DNA from: an alpha proteobacterium AAP38
Lineage (GTDB): Bacteria; Pseudomonadota; Alphaproteobacteria; Azospirillales; Azospirillaceae
Direction of reading: 5' to 3'
DNA length: 64,000 bases
Assembly (NCBI GenBank): GCA_001296005.1
Contig: LJHR01000005.1
Location: 433,794-497,793, forward strand
The translations under genes were made by a program, and so were the position numbers. Under the pieces are notes generated by a model, which saw only the letters and a list, made by a program, of their open reading frames with translations, had not been told where the DNA came from and ran no database searches. Below, one piece after another: positions 25,077 through 34,310 of the stretch (its first letter is position 1; every line of letters starts with the position of its first letter).

Positions 25077-25844
25077 ATGGCGGCGCCCGTCATCCGTGTC
25101 CGGGGTCTCAAGACGCGCTTCGGCCAGCAGGTCGTGCATGATGGCGTCGACCTGGATGTCAGCAAGGGGGAGGTGATCGGCCTTGTCGGCGGTTCCGGCA
25201 CGGGTAAATCCGTGCTGCTGCGGGAGATTGTGGGCCTGATGGTTCCGTCCGCCGGCAAGATCGAAGTGTTGGGCAAGGATACGGAAAATCTGTCGGAGTC
25301 CGAAAGACTATCTTTGCAAGCCCGTTGGGGTATGCTGTTCCAGGATGGCGCGCTGTTCAGCTCGCTAACCGTTCTGGAGAATATCAAGGTCCCTTTGAAG
25401 GAACATACCAAACTGCCGCCCGATCTGATCGATGAGATTGCGCGGGTAAAGGTGGCGATGGTGGGCCTGCCGCCCGATGCGGGGGATAAGTATCCGTCGC
25501 AATTGTCGGGCGGCATGCGCAAGCGGGCTGGCTTGGCCCGGGCGCTGGCCATGGACCCGGAGATCCTGTTCCTGGACGAACCCACGGCGGGCCTGGACCC
25601 GATCGGGGCGACGGCCTTTGACGAGTTGATCGGGTCTCTGCAAAAAAGCCTGGGCCTGACCGTTTTCATGGTGACCCATGATCTGGACAGCCTCTATGCC
25701 ATTTGTGATCGCATCGCTGTCCTGGTGGACAAGAAGCTGGTGATCGGTACGATTGACGAACTGTTGCGCCAGGAACATCCCTGGATACGTGACTATTTTC
25801 ATGGGCCCCGCGGTCGGGCGGCCAGTGCGGCGAAAGGGAGTTAG
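25077..25844 (+). CDS. mlaF: MlaF-type ABC ATPase
   Basis: 255 residues. Walker A GGSGTGKS, signature LSGGMRKRAGLARAL, Walker B EILFLDEPTAGLDP and H-loop THDLDSLY; the LSGGMRKR form is typical of Mce/Mla ATPases. Begins one base after the permease stop. Powers lipid movement across the envelope between inner and outer membranes. Confidence 0.95.
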   Translation: MAAPVIRVRGLKTRFGQQVVHDGVDLDVSKGEVIGLVGGSGTGKSVLLREIVGLMVPSAGKIEVLGKDTENLSESERLSLQARWGMLFQDGALFSSLTVLENIKVPLKEHTKLPPDLIDEIARVKVAMVGLPPDAGDKYPSQLSGGMRKRAGLARALAMDPEILFLDEPTAGLDPIGATAFDELIGSLQKSLGLTVFMVTHDLDSLYAICDRIAVLVDKKLVIGTIDELLRQEHPWIRDYFHGPRGRAASAAKGS

Positions 25845-25847
25845 GGC

Positions 25848-26786
25848 ATGGAAACACGGGCCAATTATACGGCTGTCGGTGCCTTCGTCCTGGCGCTGGC
25901 GGCGGCGGTGTTCGTCTTCGTCATCTGGCTGGCCAAGGTGCAATTCGACAAGGCGATCCAGCCCTATTACATCATGGTCACCGGCACTGTGACGGGGCTG
26001 GTGGAAGGCGGACCTGTGCGTTATCGCGGCGTCAATGTCGGCACGGTCAGCGATATCCGCATCAATCCCGACAATGTCGAGGAAGTGCGCCTGACCATTG
26101 AGGTGCCGGAGGATACGCCCATCAAGACCGATGCCATCGCATCGCTGGAACCGGTGGGTGTTACAGGTGGCGTCTATGTGGAAATCCAAGGGGGCAGCAA
26201 GGACGCGCCCCTGCTGCGTGAGAAGGTCACCGGCATCCCCGTGATCCCGTCGCGCCCCAGTTCTATCGCCGCCGTGCTGTCCAAGGCGCCAGAGGTTCTG
26301 GAGAATCTGATGAAGATCTCCAACCGGTTGACCCTGCTGCTGAACGACGATAATCAGAAATCCATCGGCACCTTGCTGGCCAATCTGGCGCAGGCGTCGG
26401 GCAATGCCAATGACACAATGAGTAACGCCAACCTGCTGATCGTCGATCTGCGCCGGCAGGCCGACACGCTCAGCAAGCAGGCGGAAGTGTTAATGGCAAC
26501 CGCCAACGACACTGTCGGCAAGGTCGGGCGCGACACCACCGTCATCACGGCGGAATTGGCCAAGACCAGCAAGGAAATCAACAAGCTGTCAGCGTCGCTG
26601 GCCGGCATGATCGAGGAAAACCGGGAACCGATCCGTGATTTCACGGCCACCGGCCTTTATGATCTGTCGCAGCTGCTGATCCATCTGCAGGACCTGACCA
26701 ACAATCTCAGCCGCGTTTCCCGCCGGCTGGAGCGCGATCCGACCGATCTTCTGTTCGGCGGCAACAGCGGAGTGAAAGCGGAATGA
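25848..26786 (+). CDS. mlaD: MlaD-type MCE domain protein
   Basis: 312 residues: one N-terminal membrane helix (TAVGAFVLALAAAVFVFVI), one MCE domain at about 40-120 (VTGLVEGGPVRYRGVNVGTV, LEPVGVTGGVYVEI), then a long helical, probably coiled-coil tail with repeated Ser/Asn/Lys pattern. It forms the hexameric ring that carries phospholipids in the periplasm. It starts three bases after the ATPase stop. The tail is longer than that of E. coli MlaD and fits a tunnel-extending helical bundle (inference). Confidence 0.93.
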   Translation: METRANYTAVGAFVLALAAAVFVFVIWLAKVQFDKAIQPYYIMVTGTVTGLVEGGPVRYRGVNVGTVSDIRINPDNVEEVRLTIEVPEDTPIKTDAIASLEPVGVTGGVYVEIQGGSKDAPLLREKVTGIPVIPSRPSSIAAVLSKAPEVLENLMKISNRLTLLLNDDNQKSIGTLLANLAQASGNANDTMSNANLLIVDLRRQADTLSKQAEVLMATANDTVGKVGRDTTVITAELAKTSKEINKLSASLAGMIEENREPIRDFTATGLYDLSQLLIHLQDLTNNLSRVSRRLERDPTDLLFGGNSGVKAE

Positions 26787-27472
26787 CCGACAAGCCCCTG
26801 AACCGCCGCCGCCTGCTGGCCTTGGCCTCCCTGATGCCGCTGGCCGCCTGTTCGCCGGCCTCCCTGCTGACGGGTGGCAAGGTGCAGAAAGTCTATGTGC
26901 TGACCCCGGCGCGGGAATTTACCGCCGGTCTGGCCCGTGCCCCATGGCAGTTGCTGGTGGAAACGCCGCTGGCCAACGCTGCCATCGACACGCCGCGCAT
27001 CGTGTTGGGCGAGACCTCCAACCGCATGACCTACTATTCGGGCGCCAGTTGGGCCGATACCGGGCCTGACATGATGCAGACCCTGCTGGTTGAAAGTTTT
27101 GAGAACAGCCGGCGTATCGTGTCCGTCGGGGTGGAACGCTCGGGCCTACGCGCTGATTTCATCCTGAAAACGGACCTGCGCGATTTCCACGCCAACTACA
27201 AGGGCCACGACCCCAGCGATACCGCGCCAGAAGCGACGGTACGCATCAATGCCAAGCTGGTGCGCATGCCCCGCCGCAATATTGTGGCGGGCGACACGTT
27301 CGAATCCACCGTCCGCGCCGCCAGCCCGGCCCTGGATGACATCATCAAGGCCTTTGATCAGGCGACGGGTGCCGTCCTGCGGCGTATCGTCGAATGGACG
27401 CTGCAGCAGGGCATGGCCAATGTCGATGTCTATCCGCTGGCCTGGGCCGCAGAGCCTGCCGCTTACCGTTGA
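26783..27472 (+). CDS. ABC-type transport auxiliary lipoprotein (PqiC/DUF330-like)
   Basis: 229 residues. The signal LALASLMPLAACS has a lipobox (LAAC at about residue 22) after an Arg-rich stretch. The body (KVYVLTPAREF, PRIVLGETSNRMTYYSGASWADTGPDMMQTLLVESFE) matches the auxiliary lipoprotein family that joins Mce systems to the outer membrane. Overlaps mlaD by four bases. This operon therefore has a PqiC-like lipoprotein where E. coli has MlaC and MlaA. Confidence 0.88.
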   Translation: MTDKPLNRRRLLALASLMPLAACSPASLLTGGKVQKVYVLTPAREFTAGLARAPWQLLVETPLANAAIDTPRIVLGETSNRMTYYSGASWADTGPDMMQTLLVESFENSRRIVSVGVERSGLRADFILKTDLRDFHANYKGHDPSDTAPEATVRINAKLVRMPRRNIVAGDTFESTVRAASPALDDIIKAFDQATGAVLRRIVEWTLQQGMANVDVYPLAWAAEPAAYR

Positions 27473-27487
27473 TCCGGGATTACGCTG

Positions 27488-28450
27488 TTGATTCGTTTTG
27501 CTTCACTGGTCGTCGTCACCTTGGCGTTCACCGGTTCCGCCCTGGCCCAGGCACCGGCCACAAAGCCGCTGGTTATCGCCAGCGGGGTTGTCACGGGCCT
27601 CTATTATCCCGTCGCCGGCGCAATCTGTCGGCAGGTCAATCAGGAGAAGGCCCGCCATGGCCTGCGTTGCCTGGTGGAGGCCACTGAAGGTCCGGTTCAG
27701 AACCTGACGGCATTGCGTGCGGGCGAGGTTGATCTGGCGGTGGTCCAGTCGGACTGGCAGGCCGCCGCCGTGCGGGGTGATGGGCGGTTTTCCAGTGCCG
27801 GACCGTTCAAGGAATTGCGCGCCGTTGCCAGCCTGCATGCCGAAACGGTGACCCTGCTTGTCCGGCCTGACGCGGAAATCGACGACTTGTCGAAACTGAC
27901 GGGCAAGCGCGTGAACCTGGGCCCACGCGGCTCCGCCCTGCGCAATCTTTCGCAGCAGGTGGTGGACGCCTCCGGTCTGCGCATCAGCGACGATGCCGGT
28001 CAGGCACCGGACGCGGCACTGGCCGCCCTTTGTGCGGGGCAGTTGGATGCCGCTTTCTTTGCCGTTGGCCATCCCAATGCCGCAGTTCAGCAGGCAACCT
28101 CCACCTGCGGTGCAGTAGCGCTTCCCATTGCCGGTCAGGGCATCGACAAGCTGTTGGCCGGCCGCAAGGACCTGACCCGCACCAGCATTCCGGCCAATCT
28201 CTATCCCGGTGTACAGGAGGATGTGGCGACCATTGGCGTGGCCGCCACGCTGGTTACCCGCGCCGACGTGCCCGACGCGGTGATCGCAGAGGTCGTGCGC
28301 GTCCTTTTGGAGGAACGACCGGATCTGGTGGATCAGCATCCGGTTTTCAGCACGGTACCAGCCGATGGTATGGGGGACCGGGGCCGGACCGCGCCGCTAC
28401 ACCCGGCTGCCGAGAAGGCTTTTGCCGCCAGCGGACCTGCCAAGCCCTGA
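27488..28450 (+). CDS. TAXI family TRAP-type solute-binding protein, orphan
   Basis: 320 residues with a signal peptide (LVVVTLAFTGSALAQA) and TAXI-type start VIASGVVTGLYYPVAGAICRQVN, followed by LVEATEGPVQNLTALRAGEVDLAVVQSD. The family works with fused 4TM-12TM TRAP permeases, but none is present here. It starts 15 bases after the Mce lipoprotein gene on a TTG codon, so it is probably cotranscribed with the lipid transporter. It may serve a permease elsewhere or act as a periplasmic ligand carrier for this operon; the second idea is speculation. Confidence 0.88.
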   Translation: MIRFASLVVVTLAFTGSALAQAPATKPLVIASGVVTGLYYPVAGAICRQVNQEKARHGLRCLVEATEGPVQNLTALRAGEVDLAVVQSDWQAAAVRGDGRFSSAGPFKELRAVASLHAETVTLLVRPDAEIDDLSKLTGKRVNLGPRGSALRNLSQQVVDASGLRISDDAGQAPDAALAALCAGQLDAAFFAVGHPNAAVQQATSTCGAVALPIAGQGIDKLLAGRKDLTRTSIPANLYPGVQEDVATIGVAATLVTRADVPDAVIAEVVRVLLEERPDLVDQHPVFSTVPADGMGDRGRTAPLHPAAEKAFAASGPAKP

Positions 28451-28719
28451 TCCCAACGATTCGTTGAAGGCCGGCATACATGGGCGTGCGGGGCAAGGCG
28501 ATTGGTGCAAGGAGCCAAGGCAAGACCTATCCTTCAGGATGGTGGAGTTACGCCGCCTTGCGTGGCACGAGTGGATTGTTTCGGTCTGTTCTTGATTTTG
28601 GCGTTCGCAATTGGCAGCGCCCTGCACTAAATGTTAAAGAAACAGGTGCGATGCGACCCTGTCGGCCGTTGGCCGGTGGCTCAGTCGCATGGTCGTCCCA
28701 GGGAGGGTTTGTTCAACCC

Positions 28720-29826
28720 ATGTCCGACATGTTGACCACGCAGGATGTTCAGCGGCTGCTGACCGATCCTTCTCCCACGACCCGCGCCGAAATGGCCGGG
28801 AAGGTCGCGCAGCATTTCGCCGCGCCCAACCTTTCCGCGTCCGAGCGGGTGCTGGCGGAGGATATCGTGCGCATCATGGCGCGCGACGTCGCCACGCGTG
28901 TACGGTCCGCCCTGGCCGAAAGCCTGAAATCCAACGCCACCATCCCGCGCGATATCGCCATGTCCATGGCCCGCGATGTGGAGGAGGTGTCGCTGCCCTT
29001 CATTGAGGTGTCGACGGTCCTGACCGACGATGATCTGGTGGAGATCATCCGTTCCGGTTCCTCGGAAAAGCAGACTGCCGTCGCCAAGCGGCCCAATGTC
29101 ACCGAGTCCGTTGCCGATGCCCTGGTGGAACGCGGCAGCGAGAAGGCGGTCGCCACCCTGATGGCGAACGATACTGCCGCCATTGCCGACAGCGCGATGG
29201 TCAAGGCGCTGGACCGGTTCCCGGACAGCGAGGTTGTGGCCGGTCCAATGGTCAACCGTGCCAAGCTGCCGGTCACGGTCGCGGAGCGTCTGGTTGCACT
29301 GGTGTCGGAACAGCTGCGCGAACGGCTGGTCGCCAAGCATGAACTGCCCAACGATATCGCCGCCGATATCGTGATCCAGACCCGCGAGAAGGCGACCTAT
29401 GGCCTTGTCGGCGGCGCCGGTGATGCGGATCTGGAAAAGCTGGTGGTGCAGTTGCGCCGCAGCCACCGCCTGACCCCGTCGCTGCTGCTGCGGGCGCTGT
29501 GCATGGGCGATGTGCCGTTTTTTGAGATGGCGCTGTCGCAGCTGGGGCAGGTGCCGATCACCAATGCCCGCCTGCTGATCCACGATGCGGGCCGTCTGGG
29601 GCTGAAGTCCCTGTTCGACCGCACCGGTTTGCCGCCGAAGCTGTATCCCGCCCTGCGCATCGCGCTGGACGTGGCCAGCGAGACGGATTTCGATGGTCTG
29701 GACCATGATCTGGAGCGCCATCGCCGCCGGATGCTGGAACGCATCCTGACCCAGTTCGAGGAACTGGCCAGCGACGATGTCGATTACCTGCTGACGAAGC
29801 TCAGCGATCTGACGGCGGCGGCTTAA
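28720..29826 (+). CDS. DUF2336 domain protein
   Basis: 368 residues, almost wholly helical and HEAT-like, with the DUF2336 pattern of paired helices (ATRVRSALAESLKSNATIPRDIA, SGSSEKQTAVAKRPNVTESVADALVERG). No signal peptide or membrane segment, so cytoplasmic. Function unknown to me; the family is restricted largely to alphaproteobacteria. The ATG at 28720 is 13-14 bases from a GGGAGGG, farther than usual. The 270 bases upstream (28451-28719) have only an unsupported in-frame extension and no other feature I can see. Confidence 0.85.
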   Translation: MSDMLTTQDVQRLLTDPSPTTRAEMAGKVAQHFAAPNLSASERVLAEDIVRIMARDVATRVRSALAESLKSNATIPRDIAMSMARDVEEVSLPFIEVSTVLTDDDLVEIIRSGSSEKQTAVAKRPNVTESVADALVERGSEKAVATLMANDTAAIADSAMVKALDRFPDSEVVAGPMVNRAKLPVTVAERLVALVSEQLRERLVAKHELPNDIAADIVIQTREKATYGLVGGAGDADLEKLVVQLRRSHRLTPSLLLRALCMGDVPFFEMALSQLGQVPITNARLLIHDAGRLGLKSLFDRTGLPPKLYPALRIALDVASETDFDGLDHDLERHRRRMLERILTQFEELASDDVDYLLTKLSDLTAAA

Positions 29827-29912
29827 TACTCGTTCCCTCAGGCGCCGGGCGCCGCCATCCGGCGGCTTGGCTTGCGCAACCATGGGGTCGCGGGCCGGCA
29901 GTCGCCGGCCTT

Positions 29913-29943
29913 CAGCAGCATGAGTCTACATCTCATGCTGCTG
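29913..29943. terminator. Hairpin between convergent genes
   Basis: CAGCAGCATGAG (29913-29924) and CTCATGCTGCTG (29932-29943) are perfect arms around a seven-base loop. There is no T-run, so intrinsic termination is only likely, but the position between two converging genes fits. Confidence 0.65.
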
Positions 29944-29964
29944 GTATGATCTCCCCCGTCCTCC

Positions 29965-31335
29965 TCACCCCCGCAGATACCATTCCCATTCCAGCGGCGT
30001 GACACGCTGGTTGAACTTGGCCCGTTCGGCCCGTTTGGTGATGGCATAGGTATCCACAAACGCCTCGCCCAGCCAGCGGCGCAGCACGGTCGATCCCTGG
30101 AACAGGTCCAGTGCCTTGCCCCATTCATCGGGCAGGCGGGGGGCATCCGCCTCATAGGCATTGCCCTCCAGCGGCGGGCCGGGATCAATCTTGCCGTCCA
30201 GCCCGTGCAGAAGACCGGTCAACATGCCGGCCAGCACCAGATAGGGGTTCGCATCGGCGCCGGCGATACGGTACTCGACCCGTCGGCTGTCCGGCCCGCC
30301 CGCAGGGATGCGCAGCGGGGCCGTACGGTTATTGACGCCCCAGGCAATGACGGTCGGGGCATAGGAGCCCGTCTGGAACCGGCGCCAGCTGTTCGCGCCG
30401 GGGGCCGCCAGTGCCATGCAGGCGGGCATGGTTTCTGCCATGCCGCCGATGGCATGGCGCAGCGCCTCGGACCCTTCCGGTGCCTCATCGGCAAAGATGT
30501 TACGGCCAACCTTGTCCAGCACGCTCATGTGGATATGCATGCCGCTGCTGGCCTGATCCGTGTAGGGTTTGGCCATGAAGCTCGCCTCATAGCCGTGCTT
30601 GTGGGCGACGCCGCGCACGGCCCGCTTGAACAGGACGGCATCGTCGGCGGCGCGCAGGGCGTCGGCGCGGTGGGACAGGGTAATCTCATACTGGCCCGGC
30701 CCATACTCGGCGATGGCGGTGCCGGCGGGAATGCCCTGGGCCTGCGCCGCCGCCGTGATCTCGTCCAGCACGTCGTCAAAATCCTCCAGCTCCGTCAGGC
30801 CATAGACCTGAGTCCGGTTCTGGGGCAGTCCGCTGCGCTTCGACACGGGCGGGGAGGGCGGGGCATCGGCTGCACGGTCGCGATCGAACAGATAGAATTC
30901 CAGTTCGATGGCGACCATGGGCGTCAGACCACGGCGCGACAACTCTGTCACCAGATTTTCGACCAGGGCACGCGGGGCGTAGGGGAAGGGTGACCCATCG
31001 CCATCACGCATCGACAGCATGATCTGGCCCAGCGGCTTCGCAGCCCACGGCACGGGCGTCAGGGTGCCGGTGACGGGCCGGCAGATGCGGTCCGGCACGC
31101 CCTTATTCACCGACATGCCCGTCTCTTCCACGGTATCGCCCGTGATATCGACGGCGAAGGTGCAGCCCGGAAAGGCCACGCCCTCCTTCCAGACCTTCGA
31201 CAATTCGTCGATGGGCACGCGTTTGCCCCGAAACACCCCGCACAGATCGGGCAACAGCACATCCACCGCCGTGACGGCCGGATGCTGCTGCCGGAACATC
31301 TCGATCTCGCGGAACAGGTCGGGGCTGGTGGTCAT
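29965..31335 (-). CDS. Glutamine synthetase family protein, second PuuA-like paralogue
   Basis: 456 residues. Motifs IELEFYLFDRD, EYGPGQYEITL, SGMHIHMSV, NSWRRFQTGSYAP and RVEYRIAGADANPYLVLAG show an intact glutamine-synthetase active site of the gamma-glutamyl-polyamine type. It is clearly diverged from the paralogue at 18662, so the two probably prefer different amines. Start at 31335 (MTTSPDLFREIEMFRQQ) fits the family; another ATG at 31374 is possible. The 190 bases before the divergent kinase gene contain the promoters of both, none of which I can place. Confidence 0.88.
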   Translation of the reverse strand: MTTSPDLFREIEMFRQQHPAVTAVDVLLPDLCGVFRGKRVPIDELSKVWKEGVAFPGCTFAVDITGDTVEETGMSVNKGVPDRICRPVTGTLTPVPWAAKPLGQIMLSMRDGDGSPFPYAPRALVENLVTELSRRGLTPMVAIELEFYLFDRDRAADAPPSPPVSKRSGLPQNRTQVYGLTELEDFDDVLDEITAAAQAQGIPAGTAIAEYGPGQYEITLSHRADALRAADDAVLFKRAVRGVAHKHGYEASFMAKPYTDQASSGMHIHMSVLDKVGRNIFADEAPEGSEALRHAIGGMAETMPACMALAAPGANSWRRFQTGSYAPTVIAWGVNNRTAPLRIPAGGPDSRRVEYRIAGADANPYLVLAGMLTGLLHGLDGKIDPGPPLEGNAYEADAPRLPDEWGKALDLFQGSTVLRRWLGEAFVDTYAITKRAERAKFNQRVTPLEWEWYLRG

Positions 31336-31526
31336 TCCGGGGCTGGTCCCTTGGTGCTGTTGAAACAGCGGCATGGCACCAGGGGTGGGCGCCTGTGTCA
31401 AGGCGGGCGGGGAGCGTGGGTGCCCTGTCGCATTTGTAACCTTGCGGGCAGTCAGTGCCAGCTTGCTGTGTGCGGCCCCAGCGCGCATATAGAAAGATAG
31501 TTAAATTCGGCACGGGGCCGTCGCGC

Positions 31527-33908
31527 ATGTTCAGGACCATCCGCTTTAAGCTGGCGGCGGCGTTTGCGGTGGCGGTGCTGGCCGCCGTGACAATCGGCAT
31601 TGTGGCGGTGTTCGTGGTGCGGTCCACGGGTGATCTTGTCATCCGCATGTACGATCAACCCCTGCAGGCCATCAACTATGCAAGGTTGGCGCAGACCAAT
31701 TTCGTGACGCTGGACCTGATGGTGGACCGCGCCCTGAAATCACCCAACGGTCTGCCCGAAACTTTCCGCGAAGACCTGGAAATCAATGACGAGGATTTCC
31801 TGGCCAGCCTTGCGGTGGCCGAAGAGCGCGGCCTGAACCCTGAAATTCGCAAATATGTCGCCCGCATCCGGGAACAGAATCAGGCCTGGATGGAGGCTGT
31901 CCGGAAACTGACGGACATGGCGGCTACCTCCCCTGACCATCACGCCGCCATGCAGGGCATGGAAGAACTCGGCGCGGGGATTATCAGTAACCTTGAGATT
32001 GTCACCCAGATGGCGGCGGAAGATGGCTACCGCTTCCGTCTGTCGGCGGAAGAGACGATCAAGAATGCGGCTGACCGCACGACCCTCCTGATCGCGGCCC
32101 TGTTCACGCTGGTGGTGGGCATAACCATCGCCTTGATCCGCAACATCGTGACCCCTCTGAACCGTCTGACCCGCGCGACGATCCAGCTGGCAGGCGGCGA
32201 CATGGATGTCAGGGTGCCCCATACCAGCCGCCGGGACGAGATCGGCAGTGTCGCCGGTGCCCTTGGCGTGTTCAAAGGCGCAATGGAGGTCGTGCGCGAG
32301 GCACAGGAGAAGGCGGAAGCCGCCACCCGCGCCAAATCCGAGTTCCTGGCCATGATGAGCCATGAAATCCGCACCCCAATGAATGGGGTGCTGGGGCTCA
32401 CCCGCCTGCTGCTGCGGTCGGGACTGAATGAGGAACAGGCCAAACTGGCCACGACCGTCCTGCAATCGGGTCAGTCGCTGCTGCGCATCCTGAACGACAT
32501 CCTGGATTTCTCGAAGCTGGAGGCCGGGAAGGCCGATATCGAAATTCTGGATTTCGAGCTGTTGTCCCTGATCTCCGGCACCACCATGCTGATGCGCAAC
32601 CGGGCGGAGGAAAAGGACCTCTGGCTGCGGGAGGAGGTGGACGGGCACCTGCCCTCCTACCTGAAGGGCGATCCCAACCGCCTGCGGCAGGTCATGCTGA
32701 ACCTTGTCGGCAATGCCATCAAGTTCACGGAGTCGGGCGGTGTCACGCTGCGTGCCCGCGCTCTGGCCGAACCCGCCCGTCTGAGGGTGGAGGTGATGGA
32801 TACCGGCATCGGCATCTCCGAAGCTTCGCGTGCCAAGCTGTTCGGCAGTTTCGTGCAGGCCGACAGTTCCATCACCCGCCGTTTCGGCGGCACCGGCCTG
32901 GGGCTTGCCATCTGCAAGAAGCTGGTGGAGGCCATGGGCGGCGCCATCGGCGTCGACAGCATCATGGGGCAGGGCAGCACCTTCTGGTTCGAAATTCCGT
33001 TGCTGGAAGGCAGTGCCGTCACCGGCGATCCGACAGGTGATTTCGATGGCCATGCCGTTCGCCCGCTGCGCGTGCTGGTCGCCGACGATAATGCCGTGAA
33101 CCGCAAGGTTCTGGCCGGCGCGTTGGCCGAACATGGGCACTTGGTCGTGTTTGCCGTGGATGGCGAACAGGCCGTGACCGCCGTACGTGACGCCGATCCG
33201 GCGCTGGACCTCGTCCTGATGGATGTGCACATGCCCCGCATGGACGGGATGAGCGCCGCCCGTGCCATCCGCGCCCTGCCAGGTCCGGCCTCACAGGTGA
33301 CCATCGTTGCGGCCACGGCCAGCGTCGGCACCAACGGTATCCAGCGTTGCCTGGATGCCGGCATGAACGCCTATGTGTCTAAGCCCATCGATCCGGCCAA
33401 CCTGTTCAAGGTGATTGAGCGCCTTTTCCCCGAAGGCAGTCTGAAAGAGAACCTGGGGGAAGGGCCCGATGCCGCCGCCTCCATGGATATGGAGATGGAA
33501 GAGGCCGGTGGAACGGCCAACGCACTGCTGACCGGGACAGAGCCTTTCGCACCGGAAATGCTGATGGAGATGGCCGACAGCATGGGCCCTGACATGGCGC
33601 TCGACCTGATCGACACATTCCTATCCATCCTGCCGGAGGTGGAACCCGACCTGTTCCCTGCCGATGGCGCACCGGTCCCGCATCAGGTGGGTGAGGTTGC
33701 GCATTCCCTGAAATCGGCTGCGGGCAGCCTTGGCATGGCCCAGGTCTACCGCACCGCCTCAGCCGTGGAACTGGCGGGACATCAGGGGGATGCCGACGCG
33801 CTGTTGTCGCTGCTGCCCACCCTGCGGCGGGATATGGATGAGGGGCTGGCCTGGTTGCGGACCCAACGTGAGGCGTTCGAGGCCGCGATGGCGGAGGTCG
33901 GGTCATGA
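31527..33908 (+). CDS. Hybrid sensor histidine kinase (HAMP-HisKA-HATPase-REC-HPt)
   Basis: 793 residues. TM helix at about 10-32, periplasmic four-helix-type sensor, second TM at about 185-207, HAMP, then HisKA with His279 in MSHEIRTPMNG, HATPase with NLVGNAIKFTESG, DTGIGI and GGTGLGL, a receiver with Asp566 in MDVHMPRMDG, and an HPt domain with His726 in VAHSLKSAAGS. A complete internal phosphorelay is therefore present. Start at 31527 (MFRTIRFKLAAAF) gives a normal first helix. It overlaps the following receiver gene by four bases; the two receivers downstream are likely outputs or competitors. Confidence 0.94.
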   Translation: MFRTIRFKLAAAFAVAVLAAVTIGIVAVFVVRSTGDLVIRMYDQPLQAINYARLAQTNFVTLDLMVDRALKSPNGLPETFREDLEINDEDFLASLAVAEERGLNPEIRKYVARIREQNQAWMEAVRKLTDMAATSPDHHAAMQGMEELGAGIISNLEIVTQMAAEDGYRFRLSAEETIKNAADRTTLLIAALFTLVVGITIALIRNIVTPLNRLTRATIQLAGGDMDVRVPHTSRRDEIGSVAGALGVFKGAMEVVREAQEKAEAATRAKSEFLAMMSHEIRTPMNGVLGLTRLLLRSGLNEEQAKLATTVLQSGQSLLRILNDILDFSKLEAGKADIEILDFELLSLISGTTMLMRNRAEEKDLWLREEVDGHLPSYLKGDPNRLRQVMLNLVGNAIKFTESGGVTLRARALAEPARLRVEVMDTGIGISEASRAKLFGSFVQADSSITRRFGGTGLGLAICKKLVEAMGGAIGVDSIMGQGSTFWFEIPLLEGSAVTGDPTGDFDGHAVRPLRVLVADDNAVNRKVLAGALAEHGHLVVFAVDGEQAVTAVRDADPALDLVLMDVHMPRMDGMSAARAIRALPGPASQVTIVAATASVGTNGIQRCLDAGMNAYVSKPIDPANLFKVIERLFPEGSLKENLGEGPDAAASMDMEMEEAGGTANALLTGTEPFAPEMLMEMADSMGPDMALDLIDTFLSILPEVEPDLFPADGAPVPHQVGEVAHSLKSAAGSLGMAQVYRTASAVELAGHQGDADALLSLLPTLRRDMDEGLAWLRTQREAFEAAMAEVGS

Positions 33909-34297
33909 TGGGCCTGCGTGATGGCAGCCGGCTGCGCGTATTGCTGGCCGAGGATAATGCGTTTGAGGCGCGGCTGATCGTTGGCGTATTGCGCCAGTTG
34001 GGTATTGGCAATGTGGACCATCATCGCGACGGGGCCGGCGCTATTGGTGCGGTCACGCCGGATGGAGTGCCCTTCGATCTTGTCATCTCTGACTGGAATA
34101 TGCCGGAAAGCACGGGCCTTGACCTGCTGCGGCATGTGCGGGCCATCTGGCGGCATACACCCTTCCTGATGCTGACCGCCCATGCCACGGTTGACTTCGT
34201 CAGGCTGGCCAAGGCCAATGCCGTCGATGCCTATATGGTGAAACCCTTTTCCCCTCGCGATCTGGCCAGCCGGATCACACAGCTTGTCAGTCCCTGA
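33905..34297 (+). CDS. Stand-alone receiver domain (CheY-like)
   Basis: 130 residues, one REC domain and no output domain. Acidic pair in LLAEDNAF, phospho-Asp in LVISDWNMPE, Thr in MLTAHA and Lys in YMVKPFSP. Begins within the ATGATG at the kinase stop, so coupled to it. The most likely phosphate donor is the HPt domain of the kinase. Very similar to the next gene. Confidence 0.92.
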   Translation: MMGLRDGSRLRVLLAEDNAFEARLIVGVLRQLGIGNVDHHRDGAGAIGAVTPDGVPFDLVISDWNMPESTGLDLLRHVRAIWRHTPFLMLTAHATVDFVRLAKANAVDAYMVKPFSPRDLASRITQLVSP

Positions 34298-34310
34298 AAA
34301 GACCGCGCCC

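Noticed and set aside
23951..25669. Long - strand open frame of 572 codons
   Set aside because: Antisense to mlaE and mlaF; composition is Arg/Gln/His-rich as in shadow frames, with no family motif.
28603..28625. Sigma-54-like TGGCA...TGCAC before the DUF2336 gene
   Set aside because: The GG-GC spacing is one base short of the -24/-12 consensus and other bases disagree.
31356..31369. GCTGTT-GA-AACAGC palindrome before the second GS-like gene
   Set aside because: Short, single copy in the proper context, and lies where an alternative start would be coding.
31740..33230. - strand open frame of 496 codons opposite the hybrid kinase
   Set aside because: The + strand has complete kinase motifs; this frame has none.
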